DNA from: JBCCMF01 sp038747545
GTDB taxonomy: Bacteria; Bacteroidota; Rhodothermia; Rhodothermales; JBCCMF01
DNA length: 14,373 nucleotides
Direction of reading: 5' to 3'
Assembly (NCBI GenBank): GCA_038747545.1
Contig: JBCDJT010000131.1
Location: forward strand, 1-14,373
Shown here: positions 1 to 7,362 of the stretch, in pieces
Layout: each line of letters opens with the position of its first letter
Position numbering within the stretch: the stretch's first letter is position 1
Notes under the pieces: model-generated
Seen by the model: the letters and a program-made list of their open reading frames with translations, nothing else
The model's database searches: none
Told to the model about the DNA's origin: nothing
Translations under genes and position numbers: made by a program

Positions 1-746
1 CCCAGCGACAGCGCCATGCCCAGCGGGATGTTACGGTCGGGGTTCTGGATCTCTTCGGCCACGCTCGCCACCTTGGTCAGCCCGGCATAGGACACGAACA
101 CGAGCCCGATGGTGGCGATGAGCCCTTCGGTGCCGAACGGGAAGAACGGCGTGAACTGCTCGCGGTGGATGGCGCCCACGTCCTGGCTGAAGACCTCGAA
201 CAAGCCCTGCGCCACAAAGAACGCGAGGATGCCCACGAGCGTCATGACAAACGCCCGCTGCAACCCGCTCGTCTCCTTGGCCCCGACGATGTTGAGCGCA
301 GCGAACGCCACCGTCAGCGCCACGGCCAGCGGCTTGATGGGCACCTCTAGGAAGAACACGAGGTAGGCGCCCATCCCGATGAGGGCGAATGCGCTCTTGA
401 GCACCAGCGCCAGCCACGTGCCGAGGCCGCCGAGCGTGCCCGCCAGCGGGCCGAGGCTGCGGTCGAGGAAGTAGTAGGCGCCGCCCGCCCGCGGCATGGC
501 CGTGCTGAGCTCAGCCACGCTGAACATGGCGGGCAGGATGAGCACACCGGCCAGGGCATAGGCTAGGACGGCGGCAGGGCCAGCTTTGGCGGTGGCCAAG
601 CCGGGGAGCAAGAAGAAGCCCGAACTGAACATGGCGCCCGTACTGATGGCGTACACATCGAACAGGGTCAGGCTTTTCTTTAGGCGTTGGGTGGGTTGAG
701 GCACAGGGTACGCGATACTATTTCGGTGGATGCCAAAGATAGGCAT
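1..746 (-). CDS. APC-superfamily amino acid permease, N-terminal part (runs off left edge)
   Basis: A polytopic inner-membrane permease that probably imports or exchanges amino acids or polyamines. About 248 codons are present; the C-terminus lies beyond the left edge. The minus-strand reading has the APC hallmark first helix (TGAMFSSGFFLLPG, a glycine-rich unwound substrate-binding segment), a second helix ending in VAELSTAMPRAGGAYYFLDR (the conserved PxxGGxYxY-like loop), then several further hydrophobic helices and a loop reading ASVAEEIQNPDRNIPLG. That loop matches the conserved E-E-x-x-x-P-x-R-x-I-P segment of APC transporters. The first in-frame ATG is at 746. A GTG at 704 gives a start closer to typical family N-termini (VPQPTQRLKKSLTLFDV) and is an equally good choice; neither has a clear Shine-Dalgarno sequence. 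Some family members carry a C-terminal UspA domain, but that region is not visible here. Substrate cannot be assigned. Confidence 0.88.
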   Translation of the reverse strand, partial: MPIFGIHRNSIAYPVPQPTQRLKKSLTLFDVYAISTGAMFSSGFFLLPGLATAKAGPAAVLAYALAGVLILPAMFSVAELSTAMPRAGGAYYFLDRSLGPLAGTLGGLGTWLALVLKSAFALIGMGAYLVFFLEVPIKPLAVALTVAFAALNIVGAKETSGLQRAFVMTLVGILAFFVAQGLFEVFSQDVGAIHREQFTPFFPFGTEGLIATIGLVFVSYAGLTKVASVAEEIQNPDRNIPLGMALSL

Positions 747-1217
747 GCGCGCGCAGTGCCGTGTGATGACCTTAGAAATCTTTCGCTAGATAATGGCTGG
801 GGGTTCAATGCTCTCATGCGGCGTCTTCGGGAAACTCATGCTGATTAAGTCGCTGTAGGCTCCGTTCGTTTGGACGTTCATTTTGTGGCGACAAAACGAA
901 CCAAAAGCGCTGTCGATCTCGAAACGCTCAGCGGATGCCCAACGCGCAGATCCGCACCTAGCGAGCCAGGTGGTTTACGGCACTTCTGGACATGCTGCCG
1001 TTGCTCGCTAGCTGAACGCGCCCATCCGCTCTTTCCAGCGCGCTCCTGGCCGCGACATCGACGGTGGAGGCTCGCCGTGCTCGTTTGAGATCACTGGGTT
1101 CTGCGACGCGGGTTTTGACGGCGCCGTCGGCGCTGCGTGCTAGAATCGCGGGAGGCTTTTGAGTGAGCGGACCGCTACCTTGCAGGCCCTCTTCCGATAC
1201 ACCCCTTCTGTTCTGCC
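747..1217. other. Intergenic gap between divergent permease and glycosidase genes
   Basis: About 470 bp without a convincing gene. It should hold the promoters of both divergent genes, but I see no clean promoter. A TTGACG at 1115-1120 and TAGAAT at 1141-1146 are 20 bp apart, too far for a standard sigma-70 pair. The middle is occupied by the structured repeat at 881-1083. Downstream, 1118-1129 is a perfect GACGGCGCCGTC palindrome, short enough to be chance in GC-rich DNA. A 72-codon open frame at 870-1088 is the repeat read in one frame and does not look like a protein. Confidence 0.6.
881..1083 (+). repeat. Structured ~200 bp dispersed repeat, left copy (inverted partner at 14051-14250)
   Basis: This segment matches the reverse complement of 14051-14250 over its whole length, with small gaps. 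Matching blocks include CAAAACGAACCAAAAG, TGTCGATCTCGAAACGC, CACCTAGCGAGCC and a run of 34 identical bases at 1000-1033 (partner 14101-14134). Inside it are three nested inverted repeats: outer GTCGAT/ATCGAC (912-917 with 1057-1062), middle AGCGGATG/CATCCGCT (930-937 with 1023-1030) and inner CTAGCGAGC/GCTCGCTAG (958-966 with 1003-1011). The sequence could fold into one long stem with internal loops, as RNA or single-stranded DNA. The loop (967-1002) differs between the copies while the stems are kept. No coding function is evident. A MITE-like element, or a structured element mobilised by an unseen transposase, are both possible. Confidence 0.85.
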
Positions 1218-3014
1218 ATGCGCTTGCTCATTGCCGCTGTCTTGCTGGCCGCCGTGCTCCTCCCGGATGTACGTGCCCAGCGCACTGCCATCCAGTACCA
1301 ACCCGTCACGCTGGACTTTGAGATCGCTTCGACCTCAGAGACGGCAGCAGTGAATCCGTTCCTCGACTACCGCCTCAACGTCACGTTCACTCAGGGCGAG
1401 GACACGTATCTGACTCCCGGCTACTACGCCGCCGATGGCAACGCCGCAGAGACGAGTGCTTCCGAGGGCGGCATCTGGCGCGTTCACTTCACGCCGCCCG
1501 CCTCGGGCGACTGGGCGTACACGGTCTCCTTCCGCCAAGGAGCGGCTATCGCAGTACAGTACGACCCGTACATCGGCGAGCCCGTTGCGCCGCACGACGG
1601 CACCTCCGGCACACTGAGCGTGGCGCCCGTGCCAGCCTCGGCGACGGGGTTTGATCGGCGCGGGTGGACCATGCACGGCGGCACGCACTACGTCCACACC
1701 CACAACGGCGATCCGATGCTGCTGGTGGGCACCAACTCGCCCGAAAACCTGCTCGCCTACGCTGACTTCGACGGGACCTACCAGGGCAATCCGGAGAAAA
1801 ACTTCATCAAGACGTGGAGCCCGCATGTGCAAGACTGGCAGCCCGGCGACCCCACATGGCAGGGCGGCAAAGGCAAGGGCATCATCGGCGCGTTCAACTA
1901 CCTGGCATCCAAAGGCATGAACGTCGTCTACGCGATGACGCTGACGCTGCACGGCGACGCGGAGGACGTGTGGCCGTTCATCAGCCACCACAAGCACGAC
2001 TACACGCGCTACGACGTGAGCAAGCTGGCGCAGTGGGGCATTGTGTTCGAGCACGCCGAACGCCTCGGCATCGTGATGGAACTGGTGACGCAGGAGCAAG
2101 AAAACCAACTCATCCTGGACGACGGCTATACCACGCTGGAGCGTCGGCTGTACTACCGCGAGCTGATCGCGCGCTTCGGCCACCGCAAGAACATCATCTG
2201 GAACATCGGCGAGGAGAACGGCGAGCACGACCATTACTGGCCGCAGGGGCAGGACGACCAGCAGCGCTACGCCATGATCCGCTACATCAAGGACACCGAC
2301 GCCTACAAGCACCCCGTCCTGATGCACACCTTCGCCGTAGAGTTCGAGCGCGAGCCCATCCTGAAGCGCCTGCTCCGCTTCGACCGCTTCGACGGGCCCG
2401 CGATGCAGATCTACGACGCCAAGACCGTCCACGACGACATCAAGCGCTGGATCGACGACTCCGCCGAGTTCACGCGGCCGTGGATCGTCATGATGGACGA
2501 GCTTGGCCCGTGGCACACAGGCACGCGCCCCGACGTGGAAGACGCCGCCCACGACACGCTGCGGCAGGACGTGCTGTGGGGCACGCTGATGGCGGGCGGC
2601 GCGGGCGTGCAGTGGTACTTCGGCTGGCTCACGCCGCCGCACGACCTCAACGCCGAGGACTGGCGCAGCCGCAACAACATGTGGGAGCAGAGCGCCGTCG
2701 CCCACGCGTTCTTTCAGATGCTGGACTACACCGCGATGCACAACACCAACGACCTGATCGATGCCGAGGACGCATATAGCTTCAGCCTTCCCGGCCAGAC
2801 GTACGCCGTCTACCTCAAGCACGGCGGCACCACGCGGCTCGACCTCTCAGACGTCGAGGGCACCTTCAGCGTGGGTTGGTACGACACCCTCCAAGGCGGC
2901 GATCTCCAGGCAGGCAGCACGGCAACTGTAGAGGGCGGAGGCTGGGTCTCGCTCGGCATACCACCCAGCAAACCCGACGCCGACTGGGCTATCCTCGTAC
3001 AGCGCGCCCCCTAG
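1218..3014 (+). CDS. Secreted DUF5060-type glycoside hydrolase-like protein
   Basis: A 598-residue exported protein, probably a polysaccharide- or glycoside-degrading enzyme. An N-terminal signal peptide (hydrophobic run at residues 3-15) likely ends at VRA|Q (20/21). Residues ~27-110 form an immunoglobulin-like DUF5060 domain (VTLDFE, NPFLDYRLNVTF, PGYYAADGNAAET, WRVHFTPPASGDWAYTVSF). Residues ~150-500 look like a TIM-barrel hydrolase related to the DUF4038/GH5-like group: the barrel has HYVHTHNGDPMLLVGTNSPE, then NIGEENGE at 329-336 (candidate acid/base Glu332 or Glu333) and IVMMDELGPW with Glu428 as candidate nucleophile. A short beta-rich tail (~510-598: YAVYLKHGG, SVGWYDTLQGG) resembles the C-terminal 'putative collagen-binding' domain common in this group. 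ATG 1218 was chosen because it begins the signal peptide directly. Substrate is unknown. Catalytic residue assignments are inferred from motif positions. Confidence 0.85.
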   Translation: MRLLIAAVLLAAVLLPDVRAQRTAIQYQPVTLDFEIASTSETAAVNPFLDYRLNVTFTQGEDTYLTPGYYAADGNAAETSASEGGIWRVHFTPPASGDWAYTVSFRQGAAIAVQYDPYIGEPVAPHDGTSGTLSVAPVPASATGFDRRGWTMHGGTHYVHTHNGDPMLLVGTNSPENLLAYADFDGTYQGNPEKNFIKTWSPHVQDWQPGDPTWQGGKGKGIIGAFNYLASKGMNVVYAMTLTLHGDAEDVWPFISHHKHDYTRYDVSKLAQWGIVFEHAERLGIVMELVTQEQENQLILDDGYTTLERRLYYRELIARFGHRKNIIWNIGEENGEHDHYWPQGQDDQQRYAMIRYIKDTDAYKHPVLMHTFAVEFEREPILKRLLRFDRFDGPAMQIYDAKTVHDDIKRWIDDSAEFTRPWIVMMDELGPWHTGTRPDVEDAAHDTLRQDVLWGTLMAGGAGVQWYFGWLTPPHDLNAEDWRSRNNMWEQSAVAHAFFQMLDYTAMHNTNDLIDAEDAYSFSLPGQTYAVYLKHGGTTRLDLSDVEGTFSVGWYDTLQGGDLQAGSTATVEGGGWVSLGIPPSKPDADWAILVQRAP

Positions 3015-3580
3015 CACATAGGTTACATCTCATATGCATTCTCGGCAGGTGGCTCAACTGCCAAAGGGTATCGCATAAAAATCCACGTATGAATACAAAC
3101 TGCTATTTAGACTTTGTACAGATCTGTGAACCAGTTGTGACGCTACCGATCTCATGACAGCATAAACAGCCTGTCATTGATCACGTCCAGGACACAACCA
3201 GACGAATCTATCGATGGTCGAGCACCTTCCACAAAGGAAGTAGATGGTGGACCCTTCAATAGACCAGAGCACCAAGGGACTGGCTAAAATCGCCTTTGAA
3301 TGGCTATACGCTTCATTCATGCTCTCTTTGCTTCCTGGTCACTCATCGCCAAAAGCCTGCCTGGAGATGGTGTGCGAGCGGGTGGTGCATGCGTGATCAC
3401 GCATCATATCTCTAAGACTCACAGCGTTGCCCTGCATCAAATAACGGCACTTAAGTACCTATCCACATAGTGACTTAGACTGTTTCTAAATTTATGTCTC
3501 GACTGATCTTTTTGAGAACTCAGGGAGTTGTATAAGCGCTGTATCAAACACGACAACAAACACCATAAGAGGTATATATC
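3015..3580. other. AT-richer intergenic stretch with no gene seen
   Basis: About 566 bp of visibly lower GC than its surroundings, between the glycosidase stop and the small cysteine protein. I see no convincing coding frame. It contains a 16-base perfect palindrome, ATGCGTGATCACGCAT, at 3389-3404 and a weak ATGACAG/CTGTCAT stem at 3154-3177. A weak GGCAG/CTGCC hairpin just after the glycosidase stop is not followed by a T-run, so I do not call it a terminator. The end of the gap (about 3480-3566) should carry the promoter of the downstream gene; TATAAG at 3531-3536 has no properly spaced -35 partner. Confidence 0.6.
3567..3572 (+). promoter_or_regulatory. Ribosome binding site AAGAGG of the small cysteine protein
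   Basis: AAGAGG lies 8 bases before the ATG at 3581, in an A/T-rich leader. It is one of the few clear Shine-Dalgarno-like sequences in the window, where most genes have none. It supports this 66-codon frame being a translated gene and fixes its start. Confidence 0.6.
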
Positions 3581-3781
3581 ATGGCGACTTCTGTCCAGCC
3601 CCTCTGCCTAGCCTGCCAGCACCTTGACCGTCAGCAGCTCCAGGAGCCTGTCTGCGCCGCTTTCTCCGAAGGCATCCCAGAAGACATCTGGCTCAACCGC
3701 CGCGCGCACTTCAGCGCCATCCCCGGCGATGATGGGCTCCAGTTCGAGCTGGCCGTGATCGATCCGTCCATGCTCAACTGA
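3581..3781 (+). CDS. Small conserved cysteine-containing protein, 66 aa
   Basis: Product unknown. The pattern is C9-x2-C12-x-H14, then C25-A-A-F-S-E-G-I-P-E-D-I, then R-A-H43-F, and a closing P-G-D-D-G-L-Q-F-E. From memory this matches a widespread family of ~50-70 residue hypothetical proteins with a CxxCxH...C.AFP.GIP...H...GD.G..FE layout. The Cys/His spacing would suit a small zinc or other metal site, but that is inference. There is no signal peptide or membrane segment, so it is probably cytosolic. It stands alone, with an AT-rich leader and AAGAGG ribosome binding site upstream and a strong terminator 41 bp after the stop, so it is likely monocistronic and well expressed. It is the only gene between two polysaccharide-degradation genes, and nothing in its sequence links it to them. 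Confidence 0.75.
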   Translation: MATSVQPLCLACQHLDRQQLQEPVCAAFSEGIPEDIWLNRRAHFSAIPGDDGLQFELAVIDPSMLN

Positions 3782-3821
3782 GACGTACCCCGATTACGCC
3801 TGTAGGCTACAGCGTACTTCG

Positions 3822-3866
3822 CATGCCGACGTGCCCCACAAGCGGGTGCGTCGGCATGTTTGTTTT
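3822..3866 (+). terminator. Rho-independent terminator after the small cysteine protein
   Basis: A perfect 10-bp stem, CATGCCGACG (3822-3831) with CGTCGGCATG (3849-3858), has a 17-base loop that can pair further inside (CCCC/GGG). It is followed directly by TTTGTTTT. It sits 41 bp after the stop of the 66-residue gene and 84 bp before the sulfatase start, so the two genes are probably separate transcription units. Confidence 0.88.
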
Positions 3867-3949
3867 GAGGCTTTCAGCACTTCATCGATCAACAGTGGCT
3901 GGCCGTTTGTAGCTTGCAAGCAGCTCACCGCCTCTAGGCCACTTCTCTT

Positions 3950-5430
3950 ATGCCCCGCCCGCTCGCATCCGTCCTGCTTGCCTTGGTGCTCACCGCCTGC
4001 ACAGGCGATGGCCGACCAGCCGCCGATCATCCGCCCAACTTCATCTTTATCCTCGCCGATGACTTGGGCTACGGCGAGCTGGGCAGCTACGGGCAGCAAC
4101 ACATCCGCACGCCCCACCTCGACCAGCTCGCCGCCGACGGGATGCGGTTCACGCAGCACTATTCGGGGAGCCCGGTGTGCGCGCCGTCGCGGGCGACCTT
4201 GCTGACGGGGTTGCACACGGGCCACGCGCAGGTGCGCGACAACTTTGGGGCGGCTTCCGCGATGACGAAGAACGCGGTCAGCTGCCGCTAGCGCCCGGCA
4301 CATTCACGCTAGCGCGGATGCTCCAAAACCATGGCTATGCGACGGGCGCGATGGGCAAGTGGGGACTGGGTGGCCCCGGCTCCACGGGCGTGCCGCACGA
4401 GCAAGGCTTCGACCTGTTTTACGGCTACCTCGACCAGAAGCAGGCGCACAACTACTATCCCACGCACCTCTGGCGCAACGCCGCGTGGGATTCGCTCGCC
4501 AACGCCTATTTCCACCCGCACCAGCGCCTCGACGCGCCGCCTGCCGACCCTAGCGGCTACGACGCGTTCAAGGGCACCGACTACGCCCCCGCGCTGATAC
4601 ACGACGAAGCGCTCGCCTTCATCCGCGAACATCAGGAGGAGCCGTTCTTCCTCTACGTCCCGTCCATCATCCCGCACCTCGCGCTGCAAGTGCCCGATGA
4701 AGAGCTGGATGCCTACGGCTTCGACGAGGAGCCCTACCTGGGCGACCACATGTACCTGCCGCACGAGCGTCCGCAGTCGGCGTATGCGGCGATGATTACG
4801 TACCTGGATCGTCAGGTCGGCGAGATCCGTGCGCTCGTCGAGGAGCTAGGCCTCGCGGAGAACACCTACATCGTGTTCACGAGCGACAACGGTCCCACCT
4901 ACGTGGGCGGCGTGGATACCGCTTTCTTCGACAGCAATGGGCCGCTCCGGGGCGAGAAGGGCTCCGTCTACGAAGGCGGCATCCGCGTGCCGACGATAGC
5001 GTGGGCACCGGGGCGCATTCCCGCAGGCACCACGACCGATCACGTCTCCGCGTTCTGGGACTGGCTGCCCACCTTCGCCGACCTCGCAGGCACGGCACCA
5101 CCAGACACGCTTTCGCTCGACGGCATCTCGATAGTGCCCACGCTGCACCAGTCGGGCGCGCAGTCTGGGCACGAGGCGCTGTATTGGGAATTCCACGGGC
5201 GCAATTGGGGCGGGGCGCAGGCCGTCCGGCTCGGCGACTGGAAGGCGGTGCGCCACGGCGGTCGCGATGATGCCGATGCGCCCATCCAGCTCTACAACCT
5301 CGCCACCGATCTTGCCGAGACCACCGATGTCGCCGCCGAGCACCCCGAGGTCATCGCCCGCGTCGAGGCGGTGCTGGCGGCCCGCACGCCGTCGCCCATA
5401 GAACGCTGGCGGTTTGCGGCACGCGAGTAG
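3950..5430 (+). pseudogene. Lipoprotein sulfatase (formylglycine type), interrupted by a single-base frameshift
   Basis: An arylsulfatase-family enzyme that would hydrolyse sulfate esters, for example on polysaccharides, outside the cytoplasm. The first part (3950-4291 before its stop) has a lipoprotein signal with lipobox LTAC (Cys17), the metal-binding ADDLGYG (Asp37-Asp38) and the Cys-type sulfatase signature C77-x-P-S-R81 followed by ATLLTG, where Cys77 becomes formylglycine. The second part, open to 5430 in the -1 frame, continues the same protein: ATGAMGKWGLGGPGSTG, QAHNYYPTHLWRN, TSDNGP and RGEKGSVYEGGIRVP. The break is at GGGG 4247-4250; one additional G would restore a single frame of about 493 residues reading N-F-G-G-G-F-R. 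The cause may be a real mutation, a sequencing error in the G-run, or (less likely) programmed frameshifting. If the frame is truly broken, both halves are inactive. Its stop directly abuts the stop of the convergent Uma2 gene. Confidence 0.85.
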
Positions 5431-6006
5431 CTAGGCGTCTTCTTTGGGTGTCGGTAGCTCGTCTGCGGGCCACTCTGCTTGGTCGTAGATCTCCGTGAGC
5501 GGAAGTGTGCCGTCAAAGAGGCTACTGGTGGCCGCTTCGTCTACACCTGAGACCACGCGTAGTGTCCAGATACCCGATTGGCGCTCGTAGCACGTCACCA
5601 TCGCCCGGTCGGTCTCCACAATCCAGTAGACCTGCAAGCTCGGCAAGCTCGTGTAGGCCTCCAGTTTCTCGCACCGATCCCGCCGTTCCGTGCTGGGCGA
5701 GCTGACTTCGACGACCATCGTTGGGTTGATGAGCGAGGCAGGGTTCTCATCGGTGAACTCGGCTTTTCCGCACGTGGCGGCGAAGTCGGGGTAGACGTAG
5801 CACTCCTCGTGAATGCGCACTCGTTGCCTGGGTGCATAGACTCGGCCGTCTCTCACCTTGATGCGCTGGCGCAATTCGCCCCCGATAGCAGCACAAATTA
5901 GATTGTGCGTGGGAGGCGCCCCGTTGAGCGTCACAATGGTGCCGTCCCAGAATTCGTTCTTTACTTCAGAAGCGAGGTCGTAGGCGAGATAGTGGTCTGT
6001 GGACAC
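5431..6006 (-). CDS. Uma2 family protein (DUF820, PD-(D/E)XK nuclease fold)
   Basis: A 191-residue protein of the Uma2/COG4636 family, a restriction-endonuclease-like fold whose cellular role is poorly known; many copies occur in cyanobacteria and some Bacteroidota. Visible family features are the N-terminal YLAYDLASEVKNEFWDGTIV segment (Glu18 in the 'EYxDGxI' motif), YPDFAA with Asp74, the strand MVVEVSSPST with Glu100, then D110...K114...Y118 and LQVYWIV. These are the usual acidic positions of the family, so it may be active. The start is GTG at 6006 because the frame is closed by the TGA of the upstream gene 8 codons earlier. It lies 24 bp downstream of the small membrane protein on the same strand, so the two are probably cotranscribed. 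It ends at the base next to the sulfatase stop. Confidence 0.88.
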   Translation of the reverse strand: MSTDHYLAYDLASEVKNEFWDGTIVTLNGAPPTHNLICAAIGGELRQRIKVRDGRVYAPRQRVRIHEECYVYPDFAATCGKAEFTDENPASLINPTMVVEVSSPSTERRDRCEKLEAYTSLPSLQVYWIVETDRAMVTCYERQSGIWTLRVVSGVDEAATSSLFDGTLPLTEIYDQAEWPADELPTPKEDA

Positions 6007-6030
6007 GTGACGATGCGCGAGCGTGCCCGA

Positions 6031-6252
6031 TCAGGATGCCTGGACGGCCTCAGACTTGGTGCCGATGAGCAGTTTGAGCACGAAGTGAACCACGAAATAC
6101 GCCGCCATGAAGATGGCCAAGTCGACGCCGAGCGCTTGTATGTCGAAGGGCGCATTGAGCGGGTTATAGTGATAGCCTGTCGCAGCCTCAAAGCCCCACA
6201 CGGCGAAGCAAGCGAGAACTATAGTGAGAATCCGAATTCGGGAGTCGGTCAT
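6031..6252 (-). CDS. Small two-TM membrane protein, 73 aa, unknown function
   Basis: I do not recognise a family. The protein has a short positively charged start (MTDSRIR), a first hydrophobic segment at ~residues 8-22 (ILTIVLACFAVWGFEA), a polar loop (TGYHYNPLNAPFDIQ) and a second hydrophobic segment at ~42-65 (LGVDLAIFMAAYFVVHFVLKLLIG). The tail is short and charged. This fits a small integral membrane protein with a hairpin of two helices. It is the first gene of a likely two-gene unit with the Uma2 gene (24 bp apart, same frame). The proposed start ATG at 6252 is divergent from the ABC operon, about 200 bp away. Confidence 0.6.
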   Translation of the reverse strand: MTDSRIRILTIVLACFAVWGFEAATGYHYNPLNAPFDIQALGVDLAIFMAAYFVVHFVLKLLIGTKSEAVQAS

Positions 6253-6276
6253 TGGAGGGCTTAGGTAGGGTGAATG

Positions 6277-6300
6277 CTTGCTTTCATCTGTTAAAGCAAG
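6277..6300. other. 8-bp inverted repeat in the divergent intergenic region
   Basis: CTTGCTTT (6277-6284) and AAAGCAAG (6293-6300) form a perfect 8-bp inverted repeat with an 8-base spacer. It lies between the divergent small-membrane-protein gene (start 6252) and the ABC operon (start 6451). A second small stem, GCTGG/CCAGC, follows within the next 20 bases. The position would suit an operator or a leader hairpin, but it may be chance; no T-run follows on either strand. Confidence 0.3.
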
Positions 6301-6450
6301 AAGCTGGCTTAGTTCCAGCGGTGCCTATCCGCCATGAATACCTATGGCGCGTCGGCGCAGGAAATGTGTGGGCGTGGCGCATTTGTACTATCGGCACCAG
6401 ACCTAGCGTGCGCATGTTGCCTGTCTTCGCTCTCCTCAGACGATGCTGCC

Positions 6451-7362
6451 ATGCTCACGCTCTCCGATCTCGTCAAAGTCTACCCCGGCCCAGTCACGGC
6501 GCTACACGGCCTGGACCTCACCATCCCCACGGGCATGTTTGGGCTCCTCGGGCCAAACGGCGCGGGCAAGACCACGCTGATGCGCATCCTGGCGGGGCTC
6601 CTCGAACCCACGTCGGGGCAGGTCCGGCTGGGCGACGTCGATGTGCTGGCGGATCGCACGCACTTGTGGAAGCGGTTGGGATATCTGCCGCAATACTTTG
6701 GCTTCTATCCCAACCTGACAGGCGAGGCGATGCTGCTGCACCTGCTGCGGCTGAAGGGCGTGGAGGCGCCGGGCGGGCTCAAGACGCTATGCGCCGAGCT
6801 GCTGGAGCGCGTCAACCTGACGTTTGCGGCCAAGCGCAAGGTGAAGGGCTACTCGGGCGGCATGCGGCAGCGGCTGGGGATCGCGCAAGCCATCGCGGGC
6901 GACCCCGAGTTGATCATTGTCGATGAGCCGACGGCGGGGCTTGATCCCGAGGAGCGCATCCGGTTCTACCGCTTGCTCGGCGAGCTGGCCGAGGACCGCA
7001 CGGTCCTGCTCTCAACGCACATCGTGGAGGACGTGGCTGTGCTGTGCCCGCGCTTTGCCGTCATCCGCAAGGGCCAGCTGCTCACGGTGACCACCCCTAG
7101 CGAGGCGCGGGCCGCGCTCGACGGCACCATGTACGAAGGCGCCGCCTCGCAGGCTGAGTTGACGGCGTTGGAAGAGTTCGGGCAGGTGACGCAGGCCTAC
7201 CTCGTGGAGGGCCGCAACCTGATCCGCCTGCACGTCCCAGACGGTCCGCCACCCGAGGGCTTCGTCGCCACTAAGCCGACGCTGGAGGACGCGTACCTCG
7301 TGCTGCAGCACCGCGCTGAGATGGGCACGGCCGCGCTGCCAACTGTGGGAGGCGCCGCATGA
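6451..7362 (+). CDS. ABC transporter ATP-binding protein (partner of the permease/M1 fusion)
   Basis: The 303-residue cytoplasmic ATPase of an ABC-2 type exporter-like complex. Motifs in order: Walker A GPNGAGKTT (34-42, Lys40), Q-loop region YLPQYFGFYPNLTGEAML, signature YSGGMRQRLGIAQAI (from 134), Walker B LIIVDEPTAGLDP (Asp158-Glu159) and switch STHIVED (His190). The C-terminal ~90 residues are an accessory domain typical of ABC-2 partner ATPases, ending in PTLEDAYLVLQ. The frame stays open upstream to an ATG at 6334, but those 39 residues are cysteine-rich, show no family similarity and precede the usual MLTLSDLVKVYPG start, so ATG 6451 is preferred. Its stop overlaps the permease start as ATGA (7359-7362), indicating translational coupling. 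The substrate is unknown. Confidence 0.93.
   Translation: MLTLSDLVKVYPGPVTALHGLDLTIPTGMFGLLGPNGAGKTTLMRILAGLLEPTSGQVRLGDVDVLADRTHLWKRLGYLPQYFGFYPNLTGEAMLLHLLRLKGVEAPGGLKTLCAELLERVNLTFAAKRKVKGYSGGMRQRLGIAQAIAGDPELIIVDEPTAGLDPEERIRFYRLLGELAEDRTVLLSTHIVEDVAVLCPRFAVIRKGQLLTVTTPSEARAALDGTMYEGAASQAELTALEEFGQVTQAYLVEGRNLIRLHVPDGPPPEGFVATKPTLEDAYLVLQHRAEMGTAALPTVGGAA

Noticed and set aside
870..1088. 72-codon frame over the left repeat, with partial similarity to a minus-strand frame at 13956-14321
   Set aside because: The similarity reflects the DNA repeat. The frame breaks between the copies (several indels), so the shared element is not a conserved protein.
1115..1146. TTGACG and TAGAAT as a sigma-70 promoter for the glycosidase
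   Set aside because: The 20-bp spacing is too long, and Bacteroidota-type promoters use different elements; not supported enough to call.
1335..2822. A 495-codon open frame antisense to the glycosidase gene
   Set aside because: Translation is His/Val/Arg-rich with no recognisable motif, as expected from the complement of a GC-rich gene; the plus-strand frame has a signal peptide and family motifs.
6334..6450. Extended N-terminus of the ABC ATPase from ATG 6334
   Set aside because: The additional 39 residues do not resemble any ABC ATPase N-terminus and include four cysteines; ATG 6451 gives the standard start.
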